A stretch of DNA of 49,943 bases from Candidatus Omnitrophota bacterium (GTDB lineage Bacteria > Omnitrophota > Omnitrophia > Omnitrophales > JACROU01), in the NCBI GenBank assembly GCA_029261035.1, contig JAJDCD010000012.1, forward strand, positions 222,776 to 272,718, read 5' to 3'. The translations under genes were made by a program, and so were the position numbers. Below the pieces are notes generated by a model. The model was given only the letters and a program-made list of their open reading frames with translations, was not told the origin of the DNA and did no database searches. Below, piece after piece: positions 34,445-43,448 of the stretch. Numbering within the stretch: position 1 is the first letter of the stretch; every line of letters starts with the position of its first letter.

Positions 34445-35349
34445 TATGATTTTTTCTTCCCTATGACCATCACACGGTTTTGCATGTTGAAAATTCTTCC
34501 AAATAAAAGAATTATTTTTGCAACAAAATTTTCCCATGGTTTCAGCTGATACTTATCAATATCCGTACTGGAATGAAAAGCATCTACAGATTCAAATTGA
34601 TTCATTTCTAAAAGCTGAGATAACGTTTCCGCTGTATAGTATGTAATATGTTCTAAAAAATAGAGTTTATTCATACCTGTTTTAAAATTTTTTCCGCTCA
34701 ATCGATAAAGAAACGTAGATAACCATTGAAGAAAACTGGCATCGTTCGGTGTTGCAAGCAACAGCAGCCCACCTGGGTTGAGCATCGCACATGCTTCTTT
34801 GACGAAATAATGTGGATCTTGTTGATGTTCTATAACATCAAGCATCGCAACCACATCATACTTCTTATCCTTCGGGATGTTTTCTTCAAATAACCCAGCA
34901 TCTAAATCTAAATCAAACTTTTCTTTAGCCAGCACGGCATTTTGTTTACTTGAGTCAATTCCCCCAACCTGCCAACCTCTACTTTTTGCCAAAGCTAAAA
35001 AAAAGCCATTCCCATATCCCACTTCATAAATCGATTTATCAACAAAGGAAGGTGAGTGTTTCTCTAAGCGTTTGAGCTCTGTTTCAAACTCATCTCGAGT
35101 CTTCGTTTTCTTGTTCAAGTCCCCGTACTCGTAATAACCATCGTGATAGCTGTGCATTTCCTTAAGCTGGTCGGATGACTGATAAGCATCCACCATACTA
35201 TCCGCCCCTAAGCATGGATCCAAATATCTCAAATTGCACTCGCTGCAGGAATAACAAACTGTTTCCTTAGTAGGGAAAATCAATACCCTTTCCTTAGAGT
35301 GACACAAAGGACATGCCCCTAAACGATCTAACTTTATATCCAATTCCAT
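34444..35349 (-). CDS. SAM-dependent methyltransferase with N-terminal zinc ribbon
   Basis: A 301-residue protein. The ribbon has CPLCHSKE then CYSCSECNLRYLDP in the first 45 residues. The class I methyltransferase part has VGYGNGFFLALAKSRGW (SAM site), DVIEHQQDPHYFVKEA and MLNPGGLLLLATPN. It is of the same layout as 22144-23151 and 43449-44342. A 141-nt gap upstream has no gene, only two AT-rich ACCCCTATAT-like stretches. The acceptor sugar is unknown. Confidence 0.83.
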   Translation of the reverse strand: MELDIKLDRLGACPLCHSKERVLIFPTKETVCYSCSECNLRYLDPCLGADSMVDAYQSSDQLKEMHSYHDGYYEYGDLNKKTKTRDEFETELKRLEKHSPSFVDKSIYEVGYGNGFFLALAKSRGWQVGGIDSSKQNAVLAKEKFDLDLDAGLFEENIPKDKKYDVVAMLDVIEHQQDPHYFVKEACAMLNPGGLLLLATPNDASFLQWLSTFLYRLSGKNFKTGMNKLYFLEHITYYTAETLSQLLEMNQFESVDAFHSSTDIDKYQLKPWENFVAKIILLFGRIFNMQNRVMVIGKKKS

Positions 35350-35490
35350 GAATCCTTACCCCAAATATGTTTTTTAGCCTTAAAGGGCCTATGCCCCTAT
35401 ATATAATGACGGCTTAAAAATAAGCTTAGTATGCTAACATACCCCTATATTACTGGCAATCTTTTATCTAAGTACAATAGCCTGGTTAAC

Positions 35491-37344
35491 TTATAAGATT
35501 TCGTATAACCTGTATTGGGTCTTATTCTTAGGATTTTCGGACGGATTAAAGGTAATCTGCTTTACCTCATTAAATACACTGCTATTTAGGATTTGGCTCT
35601 GCAAGGAAGACGCTTCCTCATCTGTTTTACTTAATATATTTGATAAGAGTAAAATGTGAGTATAACCCTCCAATTTAATTTGTTGGATCAACCCCTTCTC
35701 TCGATTCTGCTTTTTGCTTAAATAAATTTTAAGCCGATCCGTATTACGATCTACATAAAATAGCTTCACTTCTTGGCTTAAAATTTTTGCGTCTTCGGGC
35801 AATTCTTGATTAATCCATTGAGCCATCTCATAACTTCTCTCATTTTGATTTAAATACTCCACAGAAGATTCTACCCCTAAAGCAACTTTCCAATCGGACT
35901 TCAAGAAATAAGCCGCAAACAAAACACATACCCCAATGTAAATCAATAAAAGAATTCTTAAAATATTTATAAAAAAAATGGGAACAATCTCTTCTATTTC
36001 TTGATATGTATACACCATTAATAAACACAGCACGGGTAATACAGGAAAAAAGAATCTTAAATTTTGAGGTCCAAAAAACCAAAGACCCCAATAAGAAAAG
36101 AAAACTAGGAGCGCAAACCGAACTAAAGGTGTCATTTTCCGAAAAAATACTAAAAAACATGGAATGATTAATAGAAAAATAGGACCTAACTGATTCCCCA
36201 TCCCCCCAAACTGATTTGGGTGCATAATCATATTCCATGGCAAGAGAACAAAAGCAACCCATCCCTTACCCATACCATGTTTTGCTAGATCATATGAAGA
36301 GCTCTCTAATCCAAACCAAGAAGAAAAATATGGAAAGAATGGATTTCCTGTATAAATATAAGCTCGAATGTACCAGACACAAGAAACTAAAAGAGCAATG
36401 ATAAATACAACACAAAAAGATTTAAGAAACCGAAGCTTATTGGCCTTCAAAGATATAAGCCCATAGGCCATAGCAATACTCAAAACTCCAATAGCCATAA
36501 TCAGCTTGATACCAAAGCCATAACCGACAAAGCACCCCGCTAAGAGGTACCAACCCATGTTCTTCGACTCAATCCCCCTCCAAACAGCATAAAAAATAAG
36601 AAACAAAAAGCAAGTCATAGCAACGTCATTATTTGCTGTTGGCATTTGATGAAATATGCCAGGGATACTCAAAAATAAAGCTGTCGCTAATAACGAAGGA
36701 AATAATTTTAATTCGTTTTTGACCAACGTATAGATTCCAAATGCTGTAATCACACCAAACCCCCAATGAAAAAGCTGGGCGCATTCAGGGCCACGCAAAG
36801 CCAAACCTAACGTATAAAACATTTCCATAAAAAATGGAAATACTGAATTAGCGGTATAGGGCAAAAACTCAATACTGTGATTCAACAAGAACCGTTTTGG
36901 TAATTCCAAATGATAGATTAAAGGATCGTTGTCAATAGGCGGCGTCAAAGATTTTAAATAAACTAAATAAACAATCAAAATGGATGCGGCCACAAAAAGA
37001 GAACTCAAAATCCCTCTATCACTTATTTGCCAATCTTTTCGAAGGGCTTCAACTAATTCTCGACATAAAACCCCCGATCTTTTCACAACACAAAAAAACA
37101 AGAAAAGAAAGATTGAAAAAATTAAAAGTGGATACAAAACATGCGCTAGCCCCAGAGGTAAAATAATCAAAGGAATAAACCCCAACCCCAACCCTACAGA
37201 AAAAAGACACTCTTCCTTAATATTAGAGAACTCTAACTTCAGCATTTTTAAAAGAATGTTTCCAGAACCCAGACAGATAAAAAAAACACACAGGACGGTA
37301 AATAAATCAGCAAAACTTGATAAAAGATGTTCCAACATCACCAT
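35491..37344 (-). CDS. Polytopic GT-C-like glycosyltransferase
   Basis: A 617-residue membrane protein with about twelve hydrophobic segments. The first loop contains PIDNDPLIYHLELPKRFL near residue 136, an acidic/His pattern typical of PMT-like GT-C enzymes. A small C-terminal soluble part follows from about residue 500 (SYEMAQWINQELPEDAKILS). AAGG lies 7 nt before the ATG. The previous gene ends 5 nt away. It probably decorates a lipid-linked glycan or a protein at the periplasmic face. Donor and acceptor are unknown. Confidence 0.72.
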   Translation of the reverse strand: MVMLEHLLSSFADLFTVLCVFFICLGSGNILLKMLKLEFSNIKEECLFSVGLGLGFIPLIILPLGLAHVLYPLLIFSIFLFLFFCVVKRSGVLCRELVEALRKDWQISDRGILSSLFVAASILIVYLVYLKSLTPPIDNDPLIYHLELPKRFLLNHSIEFLPYTANSVFPFFMEMFYTLGLALRGPECAQLFHWGFGVITAFGIYTLVKNELKLFPSLLATALFLSIPGIFHQMPTANNDVAMTCFLFLIFYAVWRGIESKNMGWYLLAGCFVGYGFGIKLIMAIGVLSIAMAYGLISLKANKLRFLKSFCVVFIIALLVSCVWYIRAYIYTGNPFFPYFSSWFGLESSSYDLAKHGMGKGWVAFVLLPWNMIMHPNQFGGMGNQLGPIFLLIIPCFLVFFRKMTPLVRFALLVFFSYWGLWFFGPQNLRFFFPVLPVLCLLMVYTYQEIEEIVPIFFINILRILLLIYIGVCVLFAAYFLKSDWKVALGVESSVEYLNQNERSYEMAQWINQELPEDAKILSQEVKLFYVDRNTDRLKIYLSKKQNREKGLIQQIKLEGYTHILLLSNILSKTDEEASSLQSQILNSSVFNEVKQITFNPSENPKNKTQYRLYEIL

Positions 37345-37348
37345 AAGA

Positions 37349-39733
37349 CTACCTTCTCAACTTTCTTGAATTCCTAATAAAAATTCCTAATGGGAAAAAT
37401 ACTGCAAAAGCCATTCCTACACAATAGAGATAAATTAATTTCTTCCAGAAAGGCTTATATTTAAACTCAACAATATAATCTCCTACCGTCGGAATCTTAA
37501 CCGCCTTAAAAAGCCCATTCGCTTTAACTAAAGTAGTCTCAGCGCCGTTCAGAAACACATGCCAACCTGGGTAGTAAAGATCACTGAGTACAAACACACC
37601 CGCTTGACTTACTTGCAATTGATACTTAATGTATTGATTTCTGTTTTCTATCTCTTCAGCATCCACTCGTTCCAAAGAACCCGAATTATCCCCTTCCCCT
37701 TTTCCATCAACATAAATCATCTTCTGAGGGTTAAACTCTCCCTGATCCAACAAGGTATAAAAATTTTCGTCGCTAACATACTGATAGTGATTTAAGAAGT
37801 AAGCCTTAGGCAATGGGTTCTGAATCTGATATAAATTAAAATTCTCATTTTTAGAGACTGGATTAAAATTTGAATTATTAAGAGTTATATCACTAGCAAG
37901 ATAAGCCACATTCAAAAACTGTAAAAGTTTCACATACTTAGCTAACTTCTCCTCAGTCGCAAAAGCTAAATCCTGAGAATTATTCACATCCCCTATTCTG
38001 GCTAGAAAATCGTAATAGTTTTTCATGATTAAAGGCGTATAACCTCCCGTTACGGGAACCCCTTCTAATATATTTGTAGAAGCGGGTAAAGGGAGACGGT
38101 CGTTAGCAACCACTGAAGAAGGCGCCCTATGAAGCCGCGCATTTCCTTCTTTTAACATGCTCACGATGTCAGCATCTGTTTTTACAAAACTGAGAGGTTC
38201 GTAATTGCCCTTCACACTGGTAATTCCATAGAAAAACAAATTACCAAAGAGTAGAGCGACTAAAGCCACAAGCCCTGTTTTAGATTTTTTTCTTACTCCA
38301 AAGAATAAAACCCAAGCTAAAGAAAGAACCATAAAAATCACAAACCCTAAGTTCCAAACGTCTTTTGGAGATATAAAGGTTAGAATCGCTTGATAGAGAC
38401 CTCCGAAACGTTCAATGTAATTTGACAAAGGTTTAAAGTGAATTTCCGGATTATAAAAATAAGACTCAATGAACCAGCGAAAAAACTCTTGTATCGGAAT
38501 ACTGAAAATTTTGAGAATCCAATACGACGCTAGCAAGCCTAAAACACCCAACCCTGTTAAGAACACAAAGCTTGTCGCAGACTTTTTGATCACAGGGTCT
38601 CCAACATCACTCTGACGCCACTTCTCCACGCCAAAAGCAACCAAGATGGATAAAGCAAAGCCTAAAAAAAACAAAAACTTTGTTGGGACTCTAAAGCTAT
38701 AGAATTGAGTTAATTTAATTAACCCTACAAATAACGGATTAAACTTTCCTAAACAAAGTAAAAATGTGAGTACTGCAAAAAATATAAAAAAGATTTCTTT
38801 GGAAGTTTTAGGCTTAAACAGAGAAACTAAAACAAAAAACAAGCCTATGGCTCCTACATAAATCTCAGAACGAAGAAAGGCATCCCAGTTCGGAAAGAAA
38901 AGCGTTGATAAGGCAAAAGGGTTAAATGATCCAATATAAACAAAAGCCTCTGTAAAAGAAAATCGGTTAGAAAAAGTAGCCAACTCTAAAGTAGCTGCCA
39001 ATTGAGGAGATGCAATAAATAAGCTTAAAACAAAAGCAAAAGATAAAAGCATCATCTGAGTAAAAAATATTTTAAAGCTCTTTTCTTTGAAGTAATTCGC
39101 AATAGCAAACCATAAAAAATAAAACATGCTAAAAGAAATAGAATAAACAGCATACTGTAAGTATCCCCCTAGAAATTGCATTGAAAACACAAGTCCTAAA
39201 AGAGGAGTAAGAAAATAACGTTTCTTCTCAACAATTTGATCCGCTATTATCAAAGTAAGTGGCAACCATATTAAAACTTTAAGAGAAATAATATTGTAAT
39301 AATACCCCCCTTGAGATGTCCCAAACAAGAACACCAAGGCCCCCATAAAAGATGAAAATCGAGACAATTTAATAGAACGAAGATAAAAGTAGAAAAACAA
39401 AGCCCCTAGTAAGTAATGAAGCAAGATTCCATAGTTATACGCAGGAAATAATGGTAAGAAAAAATAAAAGAGCAAATTAAAAGGATAAAAGGCCCCTATC
39501 TGACCTTCTGCCAGCAAAGGAAAACCACAGTGAAAAAGACCACACCACCAAGGCAACTGCCCCATACGTATATTCTCTTGAAGAAAAGAAGCCCAAGGGA
39601 AATGCTGAACACGATGATCTCCACTGAGAAAACCCTTGGTCAGTAAAAACAACTCCGGAAAAAAAAGAAAAAGCGCCGAAGCAATAAGAACAATAAAGGT
39701 GAATTCTTTTTTCCATTCAAATGTTTGTTTCAA
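37349..39733 (-). CDS. YfhO-family membrane protein
   Basis: A 794-residue polytopic protein. SGDHRVQHFPWASFL and FGQ-like GFPLLAEGQIGAFYPFN are the first-loop motifs of the YfhO family. The C-terminal soluble part has YYPGWHVFLNG and the IVEFKYKPFW end typical of the family. YfhO proteins are GT-C-like and linked to glycosylation of lipoteichoic acid or glycans. The start is TTG with AGGAG 8 nt upstream. It lies between two other GT-C-type genes, so a shared polymer is likely. The role is inferred from family and context. Confidence 0.8.
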   Translation of the reverse strand: MKQTFEWKKEFTFIVLIASALFLFFPELFLLTKGFLSGDHRVQHFPWASFLQENIRMGQLPWWCGLFHCGFPLLAEGQIGAFYPFNLLFYFFLPLFPAYNYGILLHYLLGALFFYFYLRSIKLSRFSSFMGALVFLFGTSQGGYYYNIISLKVLIWLPLTLIIADQIVEKKRYFLTPLLGLVFSMQFLGGYLQYAVYSISFSMFYFLWFAIANYFKEKSFKIFFTQMMLLSFAFVLSLFIASPQLAATLELATFSNRFSFTEAFVYIGSFNPFALSTLFFPNWDAFLRSEIYVGAIGLFFVLVSLFKPKTSKEIFFIFFAVLTFLLCLGKFNPLFVGLIKLTQFYSFRVPTKFLFFLGFALSILVAFGVEKWRQSDVGDPVIKKSATSFVFLTGLGVLGLLASYWILKIFSIPIQEFFRWFIESYFYNPEIHFKPLSNYIERFGGLYQAILTFISPKDVWNLGFVIFMVLSLAWVLFFGVRKKSKTGLVALVALLFGNLFFYGITSVKGNYEPLSFVKTDADIVSMLKEGNARLHRAPSSVVANDRLPLPASTNILEGVPVTGGYTPLIMKNYYDFLARIGDVNNSQDLAFATEEKLAKYVKLLQFLNVAYLASDITLNNSNFNPVSKNENFNLYQIQNPLPKAYFLNHYQYVSDENFYTLLDQGEFNPQKMIYVDGKGEGDNSGSLERVDAEEIENRNQYIKYQLQVSQAGVFVLSDLYYPGWHVFLNGAETTLVKANGLFKAVKIPTVGDYIVEFKYKPFWKKLIYLYCVGMAFAVFFPLGIFIRNSRKLRR

Positions 39734-39748
39734 AAATATACTCCTAAA

Positions 39749-41434
39749 CTAAATTGAATAAACTTCTACAATCTGACCATTCCGATCTCTTTGAAGTAAT
39801 TCACTCCATAAAAAAGGAGCTCCCGTAAGCGGTTGTGGGTCTAAGGGGTATACTATCGATTCGTCTTCGTAAGGCGAAAATCGTTTCACTCGTTTAGCCG
39901 TACCCGCTAAATCAGCAACAAATTGCGGCTGATCTTCTTTACTTACCTTTTCAATCAAAACATAATTAATGCCCATCTCTTTTAAAACGTTTATATCATA
40001 AGGAATTCTAGGCTCAGAGAATAAAGGTGGAGACTCGTTTAAATTTTCGCTCAAGTAAAACAACTCAAAACCTTCCGGTTTTGTTTTTTTCTGTTCTAAC
40101 ATAAATTGAATTCTCTTTTTTTGAAAATCACTATAATTCTCAGATTGTTTTGCTATCTCTTGTTTGCCCAAGAGCTGTTTTTCATTTAAAGGTAATCGAG
40201 GTATAAAGAAAGGCGTTCCTAAAGCTAATTTAGAATCTTTAGGCAAGTTAGCGACAACCCATTCATAAGCAATAGAACGAACATCTTTTTTTATTAACAG
40301 CTGATCCAACAAAACTGATTTTGTTAACGAAGGGGCAATCAAGATAAGGACAAAGCCAACAGAAACCCAGTTGGAAAACGAAGCAAAACGGAAGAGTGAA
40401 TTAACAAAATAAGCGCTAAAAATAATTAAAAAAGGAATCAAAGGTAAAACGTAACGATCATAAGGCTGGCCCATAAAAACAATCACAACATAGTAAGAAA
40501 GCACAAAACTTAAAAGAACAAACATCCCTTTATCTAAACGCAAAAAAGAAACGATAATCCCCAATACCGCAGTCCAAAACAAAGGCTGAGTCATCCCCTC
40601 CATCAAAGAATACTGAATGTGGTGCAACCACCCCGTATAGCCCTGAGAGCCTGCCTGCCCTGATAGCTCAGAAAAGAACGCTCTATAATCCAAAACGGCG
40701 TAAGGATTCAGCAATGCAAACGTAATCAAAGAAATAAATGCTGCAGCCCAAAGAGGCCAATAAAATATAAGTCGGAAAGAAAACCCAACACGAAGAGTAT
40801 GCGCAACCAGAAAAGGAATAAGAATAAAGACCCCGTTATATTTAAACGCCACAGCCGTCCCTAGCAACATTCCGAAAATAAGATAGGCTCTTCGATTTGC
40901 ATCAATTAAAACTGAAAAAATAGAAAAGAATGCTGCAATCAAAACACACATCAAAGGCATATCTGCATAAACAAAATGCGAGTCCCGAACATGCAAAAAA
41001 CAAACGGATAAAAACAAAGCCGCAAACAACCCAACAGACAAAGAAATATATCGTTTGCAAAGTTTATAAACGAGGTAAACTGAGAACGTTCCTAAAAATA
41101 CTCCAAAGACCATACGTGCAATCAAATAAAAAGAAGACGGATCTTGCAGAAAAAACTGAACAAACCCTTCTTTCCCCTCAATCAAACCCAATAGATTCAT
41201 CACAACAAACTGAATCCCATAAAAAAAGAAAAGTAAATAACTTGTTAAAGGAGGAATCTTAAAGAAGTACGGGTTAAAATCTAGATTCCCATAAGAAAGA
41301 GCATGATTCACCACAATAGGCTCATCCGCATGATAAAGAAACGGCAACCCAAAGCAAACCCCAACAAACCTCAACCCAAAAGCCAAGATCAATATCAACG
41401 GCAAATAAACAGACGCCCGAGACTCCAACTTCAT
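39749..41434 (-). CDS. GT39/PMT-like glycosyltransferase
   Basis: A 561-residue membrane protein with about ten hydrophobic segments. FLYHADEPIVVNHALSYG near residue 32 holds the acidic pair of GT-C enzymes. HVRDSHFVYADMPLMCVL near 147 is the second characteristic loop segment, and PYDRYVLPLIPFLI is a late family motif. It should transfer a sugar from a polyprenyl phosphate. The ATG follows a G-rich stretch. Structured module C (heptads, promoter-like pair and hairpins) lies directly upstream, so this is the first gene of the long minus-strand run. Confidence 0.85.
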   Translation of the reverse strand: MKLESRASVYLPLILILAFGLRFVGVCFGLPFLYHADEPIVVNHALSYGNLDFNPYFFKIPPLTSYLLFFFYGIQFVVMNLLGLIEGKEGFVQFFLQDPSSFYLIARMVFGVFLGTFSVYLVYKLCKRYISLSVGLFAALFLSVCFLHVRDSHFVYADMPLMCVLIAAFFSIFSVLIDANRRAYLIFGMLLGTAVAFKYNGVFILIPFLVAHTLRVGFSFRLIFYWPLWAAAFISLITFALLNPYAVLDYRAFFSELSGQAGSQGYTGWLHHIQYSLMEGMTQPLFWTAVLGIIVSFLRLDKGMFVLLSFVLSYYVVIVFMGQPYDRYVLPLIPFLIIFSAYFVNSLFRFASFSNWVSVGFVLILIAPSLTKSVLLDQLLIKKDVRSIAYEWVVANLPKDSKLALGTPFFIPRLPLNEKQLLGKQEIAKQSENYSDFQKKRIQFMLEQKKTKPEGFELFYLSENLNESPPLFSEPRIPYDINVLKEMGINYVLIEKVSKEDQPQFVADLAGTAKRVKRFSPYEDESIVYPLDPQPLTGAPFLWSELLQRDRNGQIVEVYSI

Positions 41435-41451
41435 CCATACCCCCCAATTTA

Positions 41452-41479
41452 TAGCTGATAGCTATCAGCCATTAGCTTT
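41452..41479 (-). repeat. Four-unit heptad array just upstream of the GT39-like gene
   Basis: Plus-strand units TAGCTGA, TAGCTAT, CAGCCAT, TAGCTTT, with AGC every 7 nt, ending 18 nt before the ATG at 41434. The layout matches the arrays before tatD, purN and atpD. Confidence 0.7.
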
Positions 41480-41503
41480 TCACCTGTCAACAAAGCGACA
41501 GAT

Positions 41504-41521
41504 CCGCCATATTTATGGCGG
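41504..41521. repeat. Perfect 8-bp inverted repeat in module C spacer
   Basis: CCGCCATA and TATGGCGG flank TT. It lies between the heptads and the promoter-like pair and is absent from copies A and D, so it looks like a copy-specific insertion. Confidence 0.6.
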
Positions 41522-41563
41522 TCACTTAATCCTAATTCTCATAACATAACAACGAATGCTTTT

Positions 41564-41592
41564 ATCCCAGAGCACCACAAAATAGCTAACAA
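41564..41592 (-). promoter_or_regulatory. Promoter-like pair in module copy C
   Basis: Minus-strand TTGTTA (41587-41592), 17 nt, then TGGGAT (41564-41569) followed by AAAAGC. It matches copies A and D in spacing and in the GGGATnAAAG core, and lies about 130 nt upstream of the GT39-like gene. Confidence 0.35.
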
Positions 41593-41601
41593 CAAAAATG
41601 C

Positions 41602-41796
41602 GTTTCGTTATTTAATTAATAACGAAACACCCTAAACCCCAGAAACAATATGGGCTCGACGCCCATCTTGTTTCAACCCCCTACACACCCCACAAGCGTT
41701 CATAACTTAAAAGAAAATGCTGCATCCCCGCCGCGAGTTCACAAAAATCGCATTTCAATTTTTGTACTGTCTGAGCGCCGGGGATGCAGCATTTTC
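41602..41796. repeat. Three-hairpin structured element, copy C
   Basis: H1 41602-41628 (GTTTCGTTATT/AATAACGAAAC). H2 41642-41674 with arms GAAACAA/TTGTTTC and TGGGC/GCCCA and loop TCGAC. H3 41713-41796: a 17-bp outer stem, then GAGTT opposite CTGTCTGA, then CACAAAAAT/ATTTTTGTA. It lies between divergent glycosyltransferase genes. On the minus strand H1 is followed by GCATTTTT, terminator-like. The 420-nt gap holds this module and the promoter of the plus-strand gene. Confidence 0.8.
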
Positions 41797-41839
41797 CAAA
41801 CAAACCAAACCATTTTCCCCTACCCCAACATAAACCTTC

Positions 41840-41848
41840 TGCTATAAT
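41840..41848 (+). promoter_or_regulatory. Extended -10 promoter giving a possibly leaderless mRNA
   Basis: TGCTATAAT is a perfect extended -10. The ATG of the downstream gene begins at 41855, about where transcription should start. No ribosome binding site lies between. Confidence 0.55.
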
Positions 41849-41854
41849 ACCCCA

Positions 41855-43447
41855 ATGAAAACAAGAACACACGCAGCAATTATATTCTCAATAGGCTTCT
41901 CTCTCTGGTTCTTCCTTATCCAGAACCTCCCATTCACTCTCGGAGACGACCTAAACGTAATCAGCTTCTCAATTCAAAAAAACTGGGCAACCCTAATAAA
42001 AGCATTCCTCAATCCGCTGACTCCAGCCCTCTATGTCCACGGAGAAATCAGCTTAGAAACCACAAGAACCTTACAACCCATCCTCTTTAAGCTCTGCCAT
42101 CAAATCTTCGGTTACTCCGCGCCCGCATTTGATATGATCAAAATCATTGGCATGGCCCTTACTGGCACTTTTGTTTTCTTATGGATACAAAAACTTAACA
42201 AAAACACATTCATTTCCTATTTAGGAACACTCATCTTCTTAACAGCAGCTCCCCTTTACCGAGGCGTTAATTGGATTGCCGACCTAGATATCTTAGCCCA
42301 ATGGGGCACAATCGCTGCAAGCTATTTATTCATAAGCTATTATATATCGAGTACTGAAAATTCAAACAGAAATAAACAGAGCACTTCCCGCTTTATATAC
42401 ACTCTACTAGGGATTATCTGCTTTTATTGGATTGGAATGAAACTAAAAGAAACAGGACGCCTCTTTCCTCTCATTGCTCTATGCTTTATTCTCGTAGATC
42501 AGAACGTTCGACTCTTTAGCTGGTTCAAGTCTTCAAAAAAGAATTTGGCTCTTTTTAGTGCCGTTTCTCTACTCATCTTTACTGTAATCCCAGTATCAAC
42601 ACAACATACCGTCATAGATGAAAGAGCCAGCTCCGTCACCTCAGCATTTCAAATTAACAATATCCCTTATGCTCTTTGGAACAACCCTCTGAGTAACCAT
42701 ATTCCTTCCGATCTAGCTTCAATGCTTTTCTGGGGACTCTTTTTACTTACGCCTATTTTATTCTTATTTATTTTCATTCAATGGCTCCGAAAGAAATTAG
42801 CCCGAAACCATTTCCAACTGATATTATTCACTTTAATTTGGAGCTCAGCTGCATTGTGCGCACTTTGCCTTGGCTTTCACCTAACTGAGAACGAACGTTA
42901 TCTATCAACACTCATCGTTCCCTTCATTCTATTTTTATTTCTTTTAATTAGCTCCACATCATCATTTTTATCAAAAAAAGCTAAAACCCTTTTTCTTTTG
43001 ACTATCTTTATACTTTCTGTAATTCCCATTCAAAGAAACATAGACTCTATTGTTTTCATCAAAAAACTGTATGACAATCGAAATATTGCAGATTGGAAAG
43101 GAACACAAATTATATTCGAGGATCTTTACAATAAAGAAGCCACTGCAGAAAATTTAGTCGATTTCTATCAAGGAAATCCTCCCTACTCCAAAAAACTCTT
43201 TCATGAATCCAGAGTCAAGCAATGGGATAGCTCTGTGGCTTCAGACATAAATACGGTAAGAAAAATTGCAAAGGATTGGGGTTCGGCTTTCGTTATTTCG
43301 TTTGATAAGAACCTCTACACCAATGAAAACGATGTAACCTTAATCAAAGAATCCGACACTCGAATTGGCAGTCTATACACCACACTCATGCCTCTAATTA
43401 AAAAGAAAAGTCTGCAGAAGTTTTACGTTTACAGAATCACTAGCTAA
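41855..43447 (+). CDS. Polytopic GT-C-like membrane protein
   Basis: A 530-residue protein with an N-terminal membrane helix and about ten hydrophobic segments. LPFTLGDDLNVISFSIQ near residue 25 has the acidic pair in the first periplasmic loop, as in GT-C glycosyltransferases. YRGVNWIADLDILAQWG near 135 could be the second loop. A small soluble tail follows from about residue 405. No close family is recognised. It is the only plus-strand gene in the cluster. The next ATG in frame is about 90 codons in, so the leaderless start is the best available. Confidence 0.65.
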   Translation: MKTRTHAAIIFSIGFSLWFFLIQNLPFTLGDDLNVISFSIQKNWATLIKAFLNPLTPALYVHGEISLETTRTLQPILFKLCHQIFGYSAPAFDMIKIIGMALTGTFVFLWIQKLNKNTFISYLGTLIFLTAAPLYRGVNWIADLDILAQWGTIAASYLFISYYISSTENSNRNKQSTSRFIYTLLGIICFYWIGMKLKETGRLFPLIALCFILVDQNVRLFSWFKSSKKNLALFSAVSLLIFTVIPVSTQHTVIDERASSVTSAFQINNIPYALWNNPLSNHIPSDLASMLFWGLFLLTPILFLFIFIQWLRKKLARNHFQLILFTLIWSSAALCALCLGFHLTENERYLSTLIVPFILFLFLLISSTSSFLSKKAKTLFLLTIFILSVIPIQRNIDSIVFIKKLYDNRNIADWKGTQIIFEDLYNKEATAENLVDFYQGNPPYSKKLFHESRVKQWDSSVASDINTVRKIAKDWGSAFVISFDKNLYTNENDVTLIKESDTRIGSLYTTLMPLIKKKSLQKFYVYRITS

Positions 43448-43448
43448 C

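Noticed and set aside
35350-35490. 141-nt gap upstream of the GT-C-like gene
   Set aside because: Only AT-rich sequence with two ACCCCTATAT-like stretches; nothing I can name.
40930-41262. 110-codon plus-strand frame inside the GT39-like gene
   Set aside because: Antisense shadow of a clear polytopic membrane protein; low-complexity basic composition.
41650-41872. Short frames on both strands in the 41.65-41.87 kb gap
   Set aside because: They arise from element C arms and overlap the promoter of the plus-strand gene.
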